Shown: one piece after another, positions 54,501 through 61,320 of the stretch
Position numbering within the stretch: the first letter of the stretch is position 1
How the letters are laid out: every line of letters begins with the position of its first letter
Assembly: GCF_022513585.1 (NCBI RefSeq)
Contig: NZ_JAKWBF010000014.1
Coordinates: 1 to 64,000, forward strand
From: Gordonia gummivorans
GTDB taxonomy: Bacteria; Actinomycetota; Actinomycetes; Mycobacteriales; Mycobacteriaceae
Direction: 5' to 3'
Length of the DNA: 64,000 nucleotides
Made by a program: the position numbers and the translations under genes
The notes under the pieces: generated by a model
Told to the model about the DNA's origin: nothing
Seen by the model: the letters and a program-made list of their open reading frames with translations, nothing else
Databases searched by the model: none

Positions 54501-54863
54501 ATTGCGGTTGACGACTTCCACGGTGCGACGATCGGCGGGCTGATCCGGCGTCCCGGTGACGCGGATGAACAGGCCGCGCTCGCCGCTCTTCTCGGCCTGT
54601 TTCGGCGTGGTCGACAGCAGTACCGACTGGTCGCCGGAAAGACGGTCGACGGCCGAGCAGGGCACCGAGAAGTCCAGGTCGATCGGGACATAGCTGATCA
54701 GGGGGGCCGACACCGACCCGATCTGCCCCTCTTGCGGCCAGCTGATCTCGGCGGTCGTCTGCTTGACCGGCATCAGCGGGGTGGCGAGCGCCATGAACAG
54801 CCCGAGCAGACCGGTGACGATCGCGACGAGTTTGGCTCGTCTCACGGTCGGGGCTGATGGCAC
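51528..54863 (-). CDS. embC: Emb-type arabinosyltransferase, EmbC-like
   Basis: A 1111-residue GT-C arabinosyltransferase. It has a first helix at about 10-32, a jelly-roll domain (Cys69, Cys137), catalytic NTSDDGYLLTMSR (Asp282-283), NYFRWFGAPEAPFGWYYQ, FTPTKWTHHFGVFAGLA and a C-terminal domain ending GTAVRSGLWSPAPIR. EmbC character: LTWCSVERAIATGRLLPAAVACLIGAF and RYSALFAFSADGSIARRFAVL. EmbC elongates arabinan, especially that of lipoarabinomannan. The frame is open upstream; GTG 54863 is preferred because TACCAT lies 8 nt before it, as at embA (ATG 54890 is the alternative). Unlike in M. tuberculosis it is not next to aftA; it stands alone, divergent from aroQ. Confidence 0.92.
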   Translation of the reverse strand: MPSAPTVRRAKLVAIVTGLLGLFMALATPLMPVKQTTAEISWPQEGQIGSVSAPLISYVPIDLDFSVPCSAVDRLSGDQSVLLSTTPKQAEKSGERGLFIRVTGTPDQPADRRTVEVVNRNVPLASATLADVRSQDCREIVVHADADDVSAEFVGMRGPDGQPLMGSTSTKDQYEYFPDQRPQVTGLFTDLSGPAADVAGLSAHVTIDSRYNTAPTVLKWLVVIVGVIATLLSLAALAVLDSTDGRRHRRFLPARWWHLNARDYVVIGALVVWHMIGPNTSDDGYLLTMSRVAQHTDYTANYFRWFGAPEAPFGWYYQVFGLLSHVSVASPWMRLPALICGILVWLIVSHEVLPRLGRAALTRTSVNWTAAFVFLAFWFPFNNGLRPEPIICLGALLTWCSVERAIATGRLLPAAVACLIGAFSLAAGPTGVLAVAALIAGARPMIMALIKRARAIGNGAWSYVALIAPIVAAGTFVVFVVFSNLTLRSFLEASTMKSAIGPSRHWFSEIDRYSALFAFSADGSIARRFAVLTMIIAMVVSAAVLIRKSRIPGTALGPSRRIVGITFASLVFLMFTPTKWTHHFGVFAGLAAALAAIAAIAASHQAMHSRRNRTLFAALVLFITGVAFTAPNSYYYYSSWGMPWGISQVTIGGLMLGQLLLYASLLLLLVALWFHFREPFTGTDPADETAAPTHARAYRRLGSSMAAAPLAYVAAAVVVFEIITAVFSGIHQSSSFSTPRSNLEALAGHECGMADMVWVEEDPSRDMLTPVDATLANPLGGPSPAPGTNLAPGTVGFSPDGVPDDLSSTASEGSLGVLAGNVAGSPDVLNSNPGATGGGDPLPVAGVNGSHVPLPFFLDRARTPVMGSYSLTDQVPARLTSGWYALPPNWRDRPLLTMSVAGEYDNPNLTLQYTSDPIGPATRDADLKPAGDTELIDPGPRPSWRNLRYNTDELPPDTTAVRIVATDDNLSEDRFIVVTPPRLPKMKTLQDVVGREDPVQVDWTSGLAFPCQRPFSHNVGVAEIPQWRIKPGADLAAAVSAWQDSFGGGPLGWLEVSQKPTALATYLQGDIGRDWGALERYDPYGGVTTEADIQTGTAVRSGLWSPAPIRQ

Positions 54864-54877
54864 AAAGAGAGATGGTA
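54864..54877 (-). promoter_or_regulatory. Putative -10 element for leaderless embC transcript
   Basis: TACCAT on the minus strand (complement of 54872-54877) is separated by 8 nt from the GTG of embC, and no Shine-Dalgarno sequence lies between. Hexamer, spacing and start codon are identical to those at embA. Confidence 0.5.
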
Positions 54878-54948
54878 GCCCCGCGCTCATGCCGGACCTG
54901 CCGGGACGGGTGCGCCCGGATGTCTCGCGGGCAACTACGCTTGGTGCC

Positions 54949-55428
54949 ATGTCCGACGACGTCGACGCCGACCGTACTGCGGAGAATGCCGAGCCGCTCC
55001 CGATTCTGCTGCTCAACGGGCCGAACCTGAACACCCTGGGCATCCGTGATCCGGAGGTCTATGGCGCCTCGACGCTGGCCGACGTCGTCGACCTCGCCGA
55101 GCGCACCGCCGCCGACCTCGGTTTCGGTCTGCGCGCCGCCCAGACCAATCACGAGGGTCAGATGATCGACTGGATTCACGAATCCGTCGGCCAGATCTGC
55201 GGCATCGTGATCAACCCGGGCGGGTGGACGCACACCTCGGTCGCGCTGGCGGATGCGCTGGTCATCCCCGAGGTCCCGGTCATGGAGGTCCATATCAGCA
55301 ACGTCGGCGCCCGCGAACCCTTCCGCCACCACTCCTACGTGTCGCCGATCGCGTCCGGCGTCATCGCCGGCTACGGCATTCGCGGCTATGAGTTCGCCGT
55401 TCGACGTCTGGCCGATCTGGTCGCCTGA
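54949..55428 (+). CDS. aroQ: Type II 3-dehydroquinate dehydratase
   Basis: A 159-residue enzyme converting 3-dehydroquinate to 3-dehydroshikimate in the shikimate pathway. Motifs are LLNGPNLNTLGIRDPEVYG with the catalytic Tyr38, TNHEGQMIDWIHE, INPGGWTHTSVALADAL and EVHISNVGAREPFRHHS with His115. The N-terminus is about 12 residues longer than usual and acidic. TACGCT ends 7 nt before the ATG without a Shine-Dalgarno, so the transcript may be leaderless. It is divergent from embC and not linked to other aro genes here. Confidence 0.95.
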   Translation: MSDDVDADRTAENAEPLPILLLNGPNLNTLGIRDPEVYGASTLADVVDLAERTAADLGFGLRAAQTNHEGQMIDWIHESVGQICGIVINPGGWTHTSVALADALVIPEVPVMEVHISNVGAREPFRHHSYVSPIASGVIAGYGIRGYEFAVRRLADLVA

Positions 55429-55458
55429 CGACCCTTGCCGCTGCGTCGTGAGTCCGAT

Positions 55459-55568
55459 TCCGGTGGCTGAGGTGTGAGGAGCGCAAGCCGCCGGGCTGAG
55501 GAGCCCATGCGAGGTACGAGCATGGGGCGTCTCGAAGTCGACGAGCCTCGAAGCCCTTGGTGAGACAC
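55459..55568. repeat. REP-like repeats after aroQ
   Basis: Two imperfect REP segments (GGTGGCTGAGGTGTGAGG at 55463-55480 and GACGAGCCTCGAAGCCCTTGGTGAGAC at about 55538-55565) flank an inner inverted stretch, GAGGAGCCCATGC...GCATGGGGCGTCTC. They lie in the gap between aroQ and the SRPBCC-arsR pair. Confidence 0.7.
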
Positions 55569-55589
55569 GACGACTAACTGCAATCAAGG

Positions 55590-55630
55590 GGTTGCACTTC
55601 ATGTGCGATGGTGCAACCATGGAGTTGCAC
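55590..55630. promoter_or_regulatory. Inverted repeat, candidate operator of SRPBCC-arsR unit
   Basis: GGTTGCAC (55590-55597) and GTGCAACC (55611-55618) are a perfect inverted repeat with a 13-nt spacer. A third half-site, GTTGCAC, follows at 55624-55630. They lie 25-65 nt before the SRPBCC start, a good position for autorepression by the ArsR-type product. Confidence 0.5.
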
Positions 55631-55654
55631 ATGAATCCACGACGAGGAGTTCTC

Positions 55655-56107
55655 ATGACGACCGCCGATTACGACCGCATCGAACGAGAGATCAGCATCG
55701 ACGCCCCGCCGGAACGCGTCTGGGAGCTGGTGTCCGAACCGGGCTGGTACATCAACGACAAGGAGATCACCGAGCACCGGATCGAGGTGCGCGGCGAGGT
55801 CACGGTCGTCCACGATCCGACGCATGGTTCGTTCGCGATGCGAGTCGTCGAACTCGACGAACCGCGGTACGCCGCATTCCAGTGGCTCATCGACGCCGAC
55901 AACCCGCAGAGCACCTCGACAGTCGTCGAATTCTGGATCACCCCAACGGATTCTGGCGTGATACTGAAGGTCGCCGAGAGCGGGTTCGACTCCCTCGACG
56001 ACACGGAGGCCGATCGACGCTCCCGGTTCGACGACCACACGGACGGCTGGCGCATCGAACTCGAGCTCGCCCGGGACTACCTCACCCGGCAGGAGTCCCG
56101 TGCCTGA
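55655..56107 (+). CDS. SRPBCC/AHSA1-family protein
   Basis: A 150-residue START-like ligand-binding protein (SRPBCC, AHSA1 branch). It begins with RIEREISIDAPPERVWELVSEPGWYI, the usual first strand and helix, and ends in a long helix (DDHTDGWRIELELARDYL). ATG 55655 has GAGGAG at 6 nt. No catalytic function can be assigned. Its 3' end overlaps the next gene by 8 nt; SRPBCC-ArsR pairs are common and usually autoregulated. Confidence 0.82.
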   Translation: MTTADYDRIEREISIDAPPERVWELVSEPGWYINDKEITEHRIEVRGEVTVVHDPTHGSFAMRVVELDEPRYAAFQWLIDADNPQSTSTVVEFWITPTDSGVILKVAESGFDSLDDTEADRRSRFDDHTDGWRIELELARDYLTRQESRA

Positions 56108-56459
56108 GAGCGACGCCGCCACGGTCGAGGTCTTCGCCGCGCTCGCCGACGACAGCCGCTGGGAGATCCTGGTGCGCCTCGGCCGCGAGCCCGCGTCGGC
56201 CTCGACCCTGGCCACCGAACTCCCGATCTCCCGCCAGGCGATCGCGAAACACATCCGTGTGCTCACCGATGCCGGACTGGTCACGCCCGTCCGGGTCGGG
56301 CGGGAGATCCGACACGAGGCGGTCGGGTCTCGCCTGTCGGGAGTAGCCCGGCGTCTCGACGATATCGCCCGCGGCTGGGATCGCCGACTGAACCGGATCA
56401 AGACGATGGCCGAGAGTGCTGTTGACACCGACCCGGCTCGGCACACGTCGAAAGAGTGA
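56100..56459 (+). CDS. ArsR-family transcriptional regulator
   Basis: A 119-residue winged-helix repressor. VFAALADDSRWEILVRLGREPASASTLATELPISRQAIAKHIRVL is the DNA-binding part, with the recognition helix around ISRQAIAKH. No Cys or His metal cluster is seen, so it is probably not a metal sensor. The GTG lies 8 nt inside the SRPBCC gene, so the two are translated together. The likely target is the inverted repeat at 55590-55630. Confidence 0.85.
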   Translation: MPESDAATVEVFAALADDSRWEILVRLGREPASASTLATELPISRQAIAKHIRVLTDAGLVTPVRVGREIRHEAVGSRLSGVARRLDDIARGWDRRLNRIKTMAESAVDTDPARHTSKE

Positions 56460-56480
56460 GGGACGCGGCACAATACAGAC

Positions 56481-57443
56481 GTGCTGCATCTCGAACTGTC
56501 CTGCCCCGGTCACCTCACCGACGGCGTTCTCGAACTCGTGACCGACGACGAAGCGGTCAGTTCGATCGCCGTCGTGCGGGGGGCGTCGTTGCGTCCGGTG
56601 GGCGACCTGGTGAAGGTCGACGTCGCTCGCGAGGCCGCCGACGATCTCATCGCCGCGATCCGTGAACTCGGCGTCGACAGCGACGGGTGTCTCCGGGTCG
56701 AAGAAGTCGAGGCGTTCATCTCGCGGCAGGCACTCGAGGCCGACCGTCGCGCACCCGGCTTCGGGTCGGATGCTGTGGTGTGGCCGCAAGTGGGCCTGCG
56801 CGCCTACGGCGACTCCGAACTCAATTTCACCTACCTCGGGTTCATGATCCTGGCGACGACCCTCGCGGCCATCGCGGTGGTTCTCGACTCGCAGATCCTC
56901 ACCATCGGCGCGATGGTGCTGGGTCCGGAATTCGGGGTGATCATCGCGATGTGCGTGGGCGTGGTGCTCCGCCGCCCAAACCTGTTCTGGATGGCCACCC
57001 GCACACTGACGATCGGGTTCGCCGTCGCGATGGTGGCGACGCTGGCACTATCCGCGATCGCGCGCGGCCTGGGCTGGATCAGCATCGACGACATCACTCA
57101 TCACCCCGAGACAGACTTCATCTACTCGCCGGACAAGTGGTCGTTCATCGTCGCGATCGTGGCTGCGGTAGCCGGCGTGCTGTCGATCACCTCCGCGCGA
57201 ACCGGCGGCCTTGCCGGAGTGTTCATCTCGGTCACCACGATTCCGGCGGCCGGCAATCTCGCGCTCGCCGCGGCGTTCGCCGAGTGGTCCGAAGTACGCG
57301 GCTCCGCACTGCAACTCGTGGTCAACATCGTCGGCATGACGATGGCCGGCTGCCTGACGTTCTGGCTTCAGAAGCGACTGTGGAAACCGTTCTCGAACCG
57401 TCGCGCGGCGCGTGTTCGGGAGATCAACGACGAGTTGTCCTGA
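56481..57443 (+). CDS. DUF389 membrane protein
   Basis: A 320-residue protein with a soluble N-terminal ACT-like part (about 1-110) and a membrane part with six hydrophobic segments. It carries the DUF389 hallmarks [23 protein letters not shown] and [35 protein letters not shown]. The function of the family is unknown. GTG start 21 nt after the arsR stop. The C-terminus is basic. No link to the cell-wall genes is visible beyond position. Confidence 0.82.
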   Translation: MLHLELSCPGHLTDGVLELVTDDEAVSSIAVVRGASLRPVGDLVKVDVAREAADDLIAAIRELGVDSDGCLRVEEVEAFISRQALEADRRAPGFGSDAVVWPQVGLRAYGDSELNFTYLGFMILATTLAAIAVVLDSQILTIGAMVLGPEFGVIIAMCVGVVLRRPNLFWMATRTLTIGFAVAMVATLALSAIARGLGWISIDDITHHPETDFIYSPDKWSFIVAIVAAVAGVLSITSARTGGLAGVFISVTTIPAAGNLALAAAFAEWSEVRGSALQLVVNIVGMTMAGCLTFWLQKRLWKPFSNRRAARVREINDELS

Positions 57444-57749
57444 GCGAGCGTCGGCCTTACAGCAACCGGATGTCTCCCTCCGCTGGCTCGAGGCGCTGGC
57501 CTTTCTACCGCCGCCTGAGGTCCGACGAGCGCTGCCTCTACCGCTGCCTGAGGTGCGACGAGCGCTAGCGAGGAGCCTCGAAGGCCTGGTGACCTTTGCT
57601 ACCGGGATGCCCAATTGCCGTGTCTCACCAGGGCTTCGAGGCTCTCGGCTAGCGCCTCGAGCACCTCAGCCGGCGGAAGGGGACTCAAGGAGCGGGGGCA
57701 GCGGGCGTTGTTCGGCTCAATTTCTCGAGGTTCTGCTACAGATCCGGGC
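57444..57749. repeat. REP cluster between DUF389 and MBL genes (306 bp)
   Basis: No gene is supported. Facing REP copies run from about 57500 to 57685: GCCTGAGGTGCGACGAGCGCTAGCGAGG...CTCGAAGGCCTGGTGA and, inverted, TCTCACCAGGGCTTCGAGG...GCGCCTCGAGCACCTCAGC. The pair could form a long hairpin between the convergent genes and serve as a terminator. Confidence 0.8.
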
Positions 57750-58496
57750 TCAGATGTCGAGCGCTCGTCTCGCCGCGTCGGCCACGCTGCCGCGGTGGAC
57801 GGGTCCGTGGCCGGGGTACAGGACGGTCGCGTCGAGTCGGGTGAAGTCGCCGACCGTGCGCCGGGCCTCGTCGACGTCGTGCTGGAAGGCGTCGGCGATG
57901 CATTGGGGTCCGGCGATCGCGGAGATCGGGTGTCCGGAGACCAGCGCGTCGCCCGAGACCAGCACCTGCTCGTCGGCGACGAGGTAGGCGCTGTGCCCGT
58001 CGGTGTGGCCATGGGCAGCAACGGGTTTCGGACGTCCGGGAAGATCCAACGGTTCGGGGAACGGTTGCGCGTCGGGCAGTCCGGTGCGACTGAGGACGCC
58101 GAGCGGTGTCACCGTCGCCAGCCATCGCAATACCCGTGGTCGGTAGGCGATCGGTGCGATGTCGCGGACGTCGGCTTGCTGCAAATACTCACGCCGCGCG
58201 TGCGCGACCTCGACCGGGTCCATGAACACGTCGAATCCGTAGCGCTTCTGCAGCTTTGCGAGTCCGCCGAGGTGATCGACGTGCGCGTGGGTGAGTAGGG
58301 CACCACGGATGTCCTCAGGTCGCGCGCCGATGGCGCGAATCGATTCGACCACCGCGTCGGCCTGTCCCGGATATCCACCGTCGATCAAGGTCAGATCGGA
58401 ACCCTCTTGGAGGACAACCCAATTGACTGGACCGGTCCCGACGAGATATGCGGTGCCGGCGTCGCCGTCCACACGCTCGATCGTGAACCCGCTCAT
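57750..58496 (-). CDS. MBL-fold metallo-hydrolase
   Basis: A 248-residue metallo-beta-lactamase-fold hydrolase. The zinc motif LLTHAHVDHLGG supplies His70, His72, Asp74 and His75; later ligands lie in AAHGHTDGHSAY and YPGHGPVHRG. The substrate is unknown; relatives include glyoxalase II-like thioesterases. Its ATG overlaps the aftA stop (ATGA), so it is translationally tied to the dprE1-dprE2-aftA line and occupies the place where embC follows aftA in M. tuberculosis. Confidence 0.88.
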   Translation of the reverse strand: MSGFTIERVDGDAGTAYLVGTGPVNWVVLQEGSDLTLIDGGYPGQADAVVESIRAIGARPEDIRGALLTHAHVDHLGGLAKLQKRYGFDVFMDPVEVAHARREYLQQADVRDIAPIAYRPRVLRWLATVTPLGVLSRTGLPDAQPFPEPLDLPGRPKPVAAHGHTDGHSAYLVADEQVLVSGDALVSGHPISAIAGPQCIADAFQHDVDEARRTVGDFTRLDATVLYPGHGPVHRGSVADAARRALDI

Positions 58497-60460
58497 CGGG
58501 CAACCGCTTTGCGAACCACCAGCACGAACGGCCCGATGCCGTCGGAGGTGACGGTGAAGCGGGGGTCGGCGAACAACGCGGGATCGAAGGTCACGGTGTA
58601 GCGCTTCACATTCGGATCATTCGGGTACACGTCCTCGGCGAGGCGCAGGGTGTAGCCGTCGGGGCTGTAGCGGAACAGGAAGACGTTGGGCGCGGGCCAC
58701 GGCGAGCCGTTCAGCTTCTCGATCAGTTCCTGCGGGGTCTCTGCCTTCGACCAGCGCTCGATCGCGGCCGCCCGCTTGTCGAACTCGGCCAATGGATTCG
58801 CGTAGTGCGAGGTGAGGCCCTGGAATCCCCAGTATGGATAGATCGACAGGAAGCCGTAGTCGGCGGTCAGCACGATGTTGTCGGTCGGCGCGCGTCCGGT
58901 CTGCGCCCGGATGAGTGTGTCAAGTTTGGGATAGTACGACTCGGCACCGGGCGGTCGATGATCGCCGCGTTCCCCGTAGCCATCGGTGTCGGTGTAGGCA
59001 GTGGTGATCTCGGTGCTCAGATGCGCCGGAATGCCTTGCGCCATCGCGATCGCCGCGATCGTCGCGAGGGCACCGACGACGAACCTGACGTCGCCGAACC
59101 GCCGAACCGCCCAGTGCGCCAACTCGACCACTCCGAAGACGCCCGCCGCCGACAACACCACCGCGAGAATCGGGTCGAGGCGGAAGGAGAGCAGCGTCGA
59201 CCCGGCCGCCGTCATCAGCAACGACAACAGGCAGAACAGGTAGACCGCCACCACCGTCGCGCCGAACGCGAGGGCGGCGGTGCGCTGCCGGAACCGCAGC
59301 AGGATCCACACCAGTCCGATCATGGTGATGACGCCGACGAGGCTCCACTGGAACATCGGCACCGGCAGGATCGAACCCCGCTCCGGCAGATAGTGTTCGG
59401 CGGTTCCGCCGCTGGCCGGCTGGTTGGTCACACGCGCCCACAGATAGGGTGCCCAGACGGTCAGTGCGACGAGTCCGGTGATCGCACCGATGGCGACGAG
59501 GCGACCACCCACCGCGACGAGGATGGTGCGGCGTTCACTGCGCAGTTGGTCGGTCGCGACCGTCTTGTTGGCAACGCTGCGCCAGCCCTGCACGGCGAAG
59601 TACAGCGAGAGCAGGATCGCGACGATCGCGAACAGGCCTATGAAGAGTGTGTACATCGTCGCGCACAGCCCGACGAACAGGCCGGCTGCGATCACCGCGG
59701 GCCAACTCGTCGCACGCACCGGTCCGTCGGCCGCCCGCGATCGACCTCGCAACGCATAGGTCAGCACGATCACCATCGGCACGGCGAGCAGAACCAGCAC
59801 GCCCGCATAGGGTTCCGGTGCGGCGTAGAGCAGTGCAACCGTGGTGACCGCCAGTGCGATCGCGCCCCCGCGATCGGCGCCGTACATCCGGTTGAGCAGG
59901 ATCGCGGTGATCGCGGCGGCGATGGCCAGTGAGACGATCGCCCACGGCTTGTAGGCCTCCCAGCCGGGTTGCCCCATCACATTCGCGAATCGTCCACCCC
60001 ACCAGAACCATCCGGCCGGATAGTAGGGCGGCAGGTCGACGTAGGTCATGTCCGCGAGATGTGGACTCGACGTCATGCGGGTGAGGTACTCGGTCCGGAA
60101 CTCCTGGTCGACGGAGAGTCCGAACAGATAGAGCCGGGTCGCACCGAGCGGCATGCCGAGGGTGACGGTGACGAACCCCGCCATCGCCGCTGCCGACAGG
60201 AACGGAATCGCCACGCGCGCACGGCCGTAGCGATACAACAGCGCAGTCGCCACGACCACCGCGATCGCGATGATCTGACCCGCCGTGGTGAGTGCGCGCG
60301 TGACGTTCGACGCGTTGTAGGCGGGCCAGTCGACGACGTCGATCACCTTGAGGCCGGCCATCGAGACGACGGCCCCGACGACGACCGCGATCGCAATGGT
60401 GAGCGCGTCACGTCCGAGTCTCGACAGACCTGCGGTGGAAGAACCTGCGGGCGCGGTCAT
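58493..60460 (-). CDS. aftA: Galactan 5-O-arabinofuranosyltransferase AftA
   Basis: A 655-residue GT-C membrane glycosyltransferase that adds the first arabinofuranose residues to galactan. It has about eleven or more hydrophobic segments, the loop LFGLSVDQEFRTEYLTRMTSSPHLADMTYVDLPPYYPAGWFWWGGR in overlapping blocks (acidic DQE motif in the first periplasmic loop), and a soluble C-terminal domain (GLTSHYANPLAEFDKRAAAIERW). Family and position match Rv3792. It follows dprE2 with only 3 nt between and overlaps the MBL gene at its end. Confidence 0.94.
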   Translation of the reverse strand: MTAPAGSSTAGLSRLGRDALTIAIAVVVGAVVSMAGLKVIDVVDWPAYNASNVTRALTTAGQIIAIAVVVATALLYRYGRARVAIPFLSAAAMAGFVTVTLGMPLGATRLYLFGLSVDQEFRTEYLTRMTSSPHLADMTYVDLPPYYPAGWFWWGGRFANVMGQPGWEAYKPWAIVSLAIAAAITAILLNRMYGADRGGAIALAVTTVALLYAAPEPYAGVLVLLAVPMVIVLTYALRGRSRAADGPVRATSWPAVIAAGLFVGLCATMYTLFIGLFAIVAILLSLYFAVQGWRSVANKTVATDQLRSERRTILVAVGGRLVAIGAITGLVALTVWAPYLWARVTNQPASGGTAEHYLPERGSILPVPMFQWSLVGVITMIGLVWILLRFRQRTAALAFGATVVAVYLFCLLSLLMTAAGSTLLSFRLDPILAVVLSAAGVFGVVELAHWAVRRFGDVRFVVGALATIAAIAMAQGIPAHLSTEITTAYTDTDGYGERGDHRPPGAESYYPKLDTLIRAQTGRAPTDNIVLTADYGFLSIYPYWGFQGLTSHYANPLAEFDKRAAAIERWSKAETPQELIEKLNGSPWPAPNVFLFRYSPDGYTLRLAEDVYPNDPNVKRYTVTFDPALFADPRFTVTSDGIGPFVLVVRKAVAR

Positions 60461-60463
60461 TTC

Positions 60464-61222
60464 TCAGATGGGCAGCTTACGGAAGACGGGCCTCGGGATA
60501 TGCCGCAGGACCATCATCACGAACCGGAATTGTCCCGGCACCCAGACGATCTCCTTGCCCTTGGTCGCGGCGGCGACCGCAAGCCGGCCGACGTCTTCCT
60601 TCTCCACCGTCATCGGTGCTTCCTTCACATGCGCCGACAGGCGGGTGCGGACCTGTCCGGGCCGGATCACGAGAACCCGGGGACCGAACGGCCGCAGGGC
60701 CTCACCGAGGCCGAGGTAGAAGCCGTCGAGGCCCGCCTTCGTGGAGCCGTAGACGAAGTTGCTGCGTCGAACACGTTCGCCGGCAACCGAACTCATCGCG
60801 ATGATCTGTCCGTGGCCCTGCTCGCGCATCTTCTCGCCGAGCAGCACACCGACGGAAACGGCTGCGGTGTAATTGATCTCGGCCTCGGTGACCGCGAGCT
60901 TGTGGTCCTGCCACGCCTGCTCGTCGTCGCCCTGGATGCCGAAGGCGACGATCGCGACGTCCACATCGCCGCCGGCGAAGGCCTTGTCGATCACGTCGCG
61001 GTGGGTGTCGGTGGCCCGGGCATCGAAGTCGATGAGCTCGACGCTTCTAGCGCCGGCCTGCTTGGCCTTGGCCTCGGCCGCCTCGGCGGTGGGGTCGCCG
61101 GGAACGGTCGCCAGGATGACGCGGGCCGGTCCCTTCTTGAGGTATTCGGCGGTGATGGCCAGCCCGATCTCGGAGCTGCCACCGAGTACCAGGATGGATT
61201 GGGGAGCGCCGACGGCGTTCAT
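60464..61222 (-). CDS. dprE2: Decaprenylphosphoryl-2-keto-ribose reductase DprE2
   Basis: A 252-residue short-chain dehydrogenase that uses NAD(P)H to reduce DPX to decaprenylphosphoryl-arabinose, the second half of the epimerisation begun by DprE1. [18 protein letters not shown] is the nucleotide motif; [25 protein letters not shown] carries Ser, Tyr and Lys of the active site; [22 protein letters not shown] follows. Two adjacent ATGs exist; 61222 has GAAG at a better distance than 61225. A roughly 100-bp gap with a degenerate REP separates it from dprE1. Confidence 0.95.
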   Translation of the reverse strand: MNAVGAPQSILVLGGSSEIGLAITAEYLKKGPARVILATVPGDPTAEAAEAKAKQAGARSVELIDFDARATDTHRDVIDKAFAGGDVDVAIVAFGIQGDDEQAWQDHKLAVTEAEINYTAAVSVGVLLGEKMREQGHGQIIAMSSVAGERVRRSNFVYGSTKAGLDGFYLGLGEALRPFGPRVLVIRPGQVRTRLSAHVKEAPMTVEKEDVGRLAVAAATKGKEIVWVPGQFRFVMMVLRHIPRPVFRKLPI

Positions 61223-61258
61223 CATGTCTTCACATCTCGCTTTCGATAGTTCGTGGTC

Positions 61259-61297
61259 TGGTGCCCGCCTCTTCGAAGCTCGCACCTCAGTGAGCGG
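61259..61297. repeat. Degenerate REP-like sequence between dprE2 and dprE1
   Basis: GCCTCTTCGAAGCTCGCACCTCAG resembles the end of the REP family (CTTCGAGGCTCG...GCACCTCAG). It is the only clear repeat inside the dprE1-dprE2-aftA unit. Confidence 0.5.
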
Positions 61298-61320
61298 TGG
61301 TGGGCTACTCCGTGGTGGCG

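Noticed and set aside
54864-55043. Upstream extension of embC past GTG 54863
   Set aside because: It would overlap the divergent aroQ start region, has no ribosome site, and the TACCAT-N8-GTG pattern supports the shorter form.
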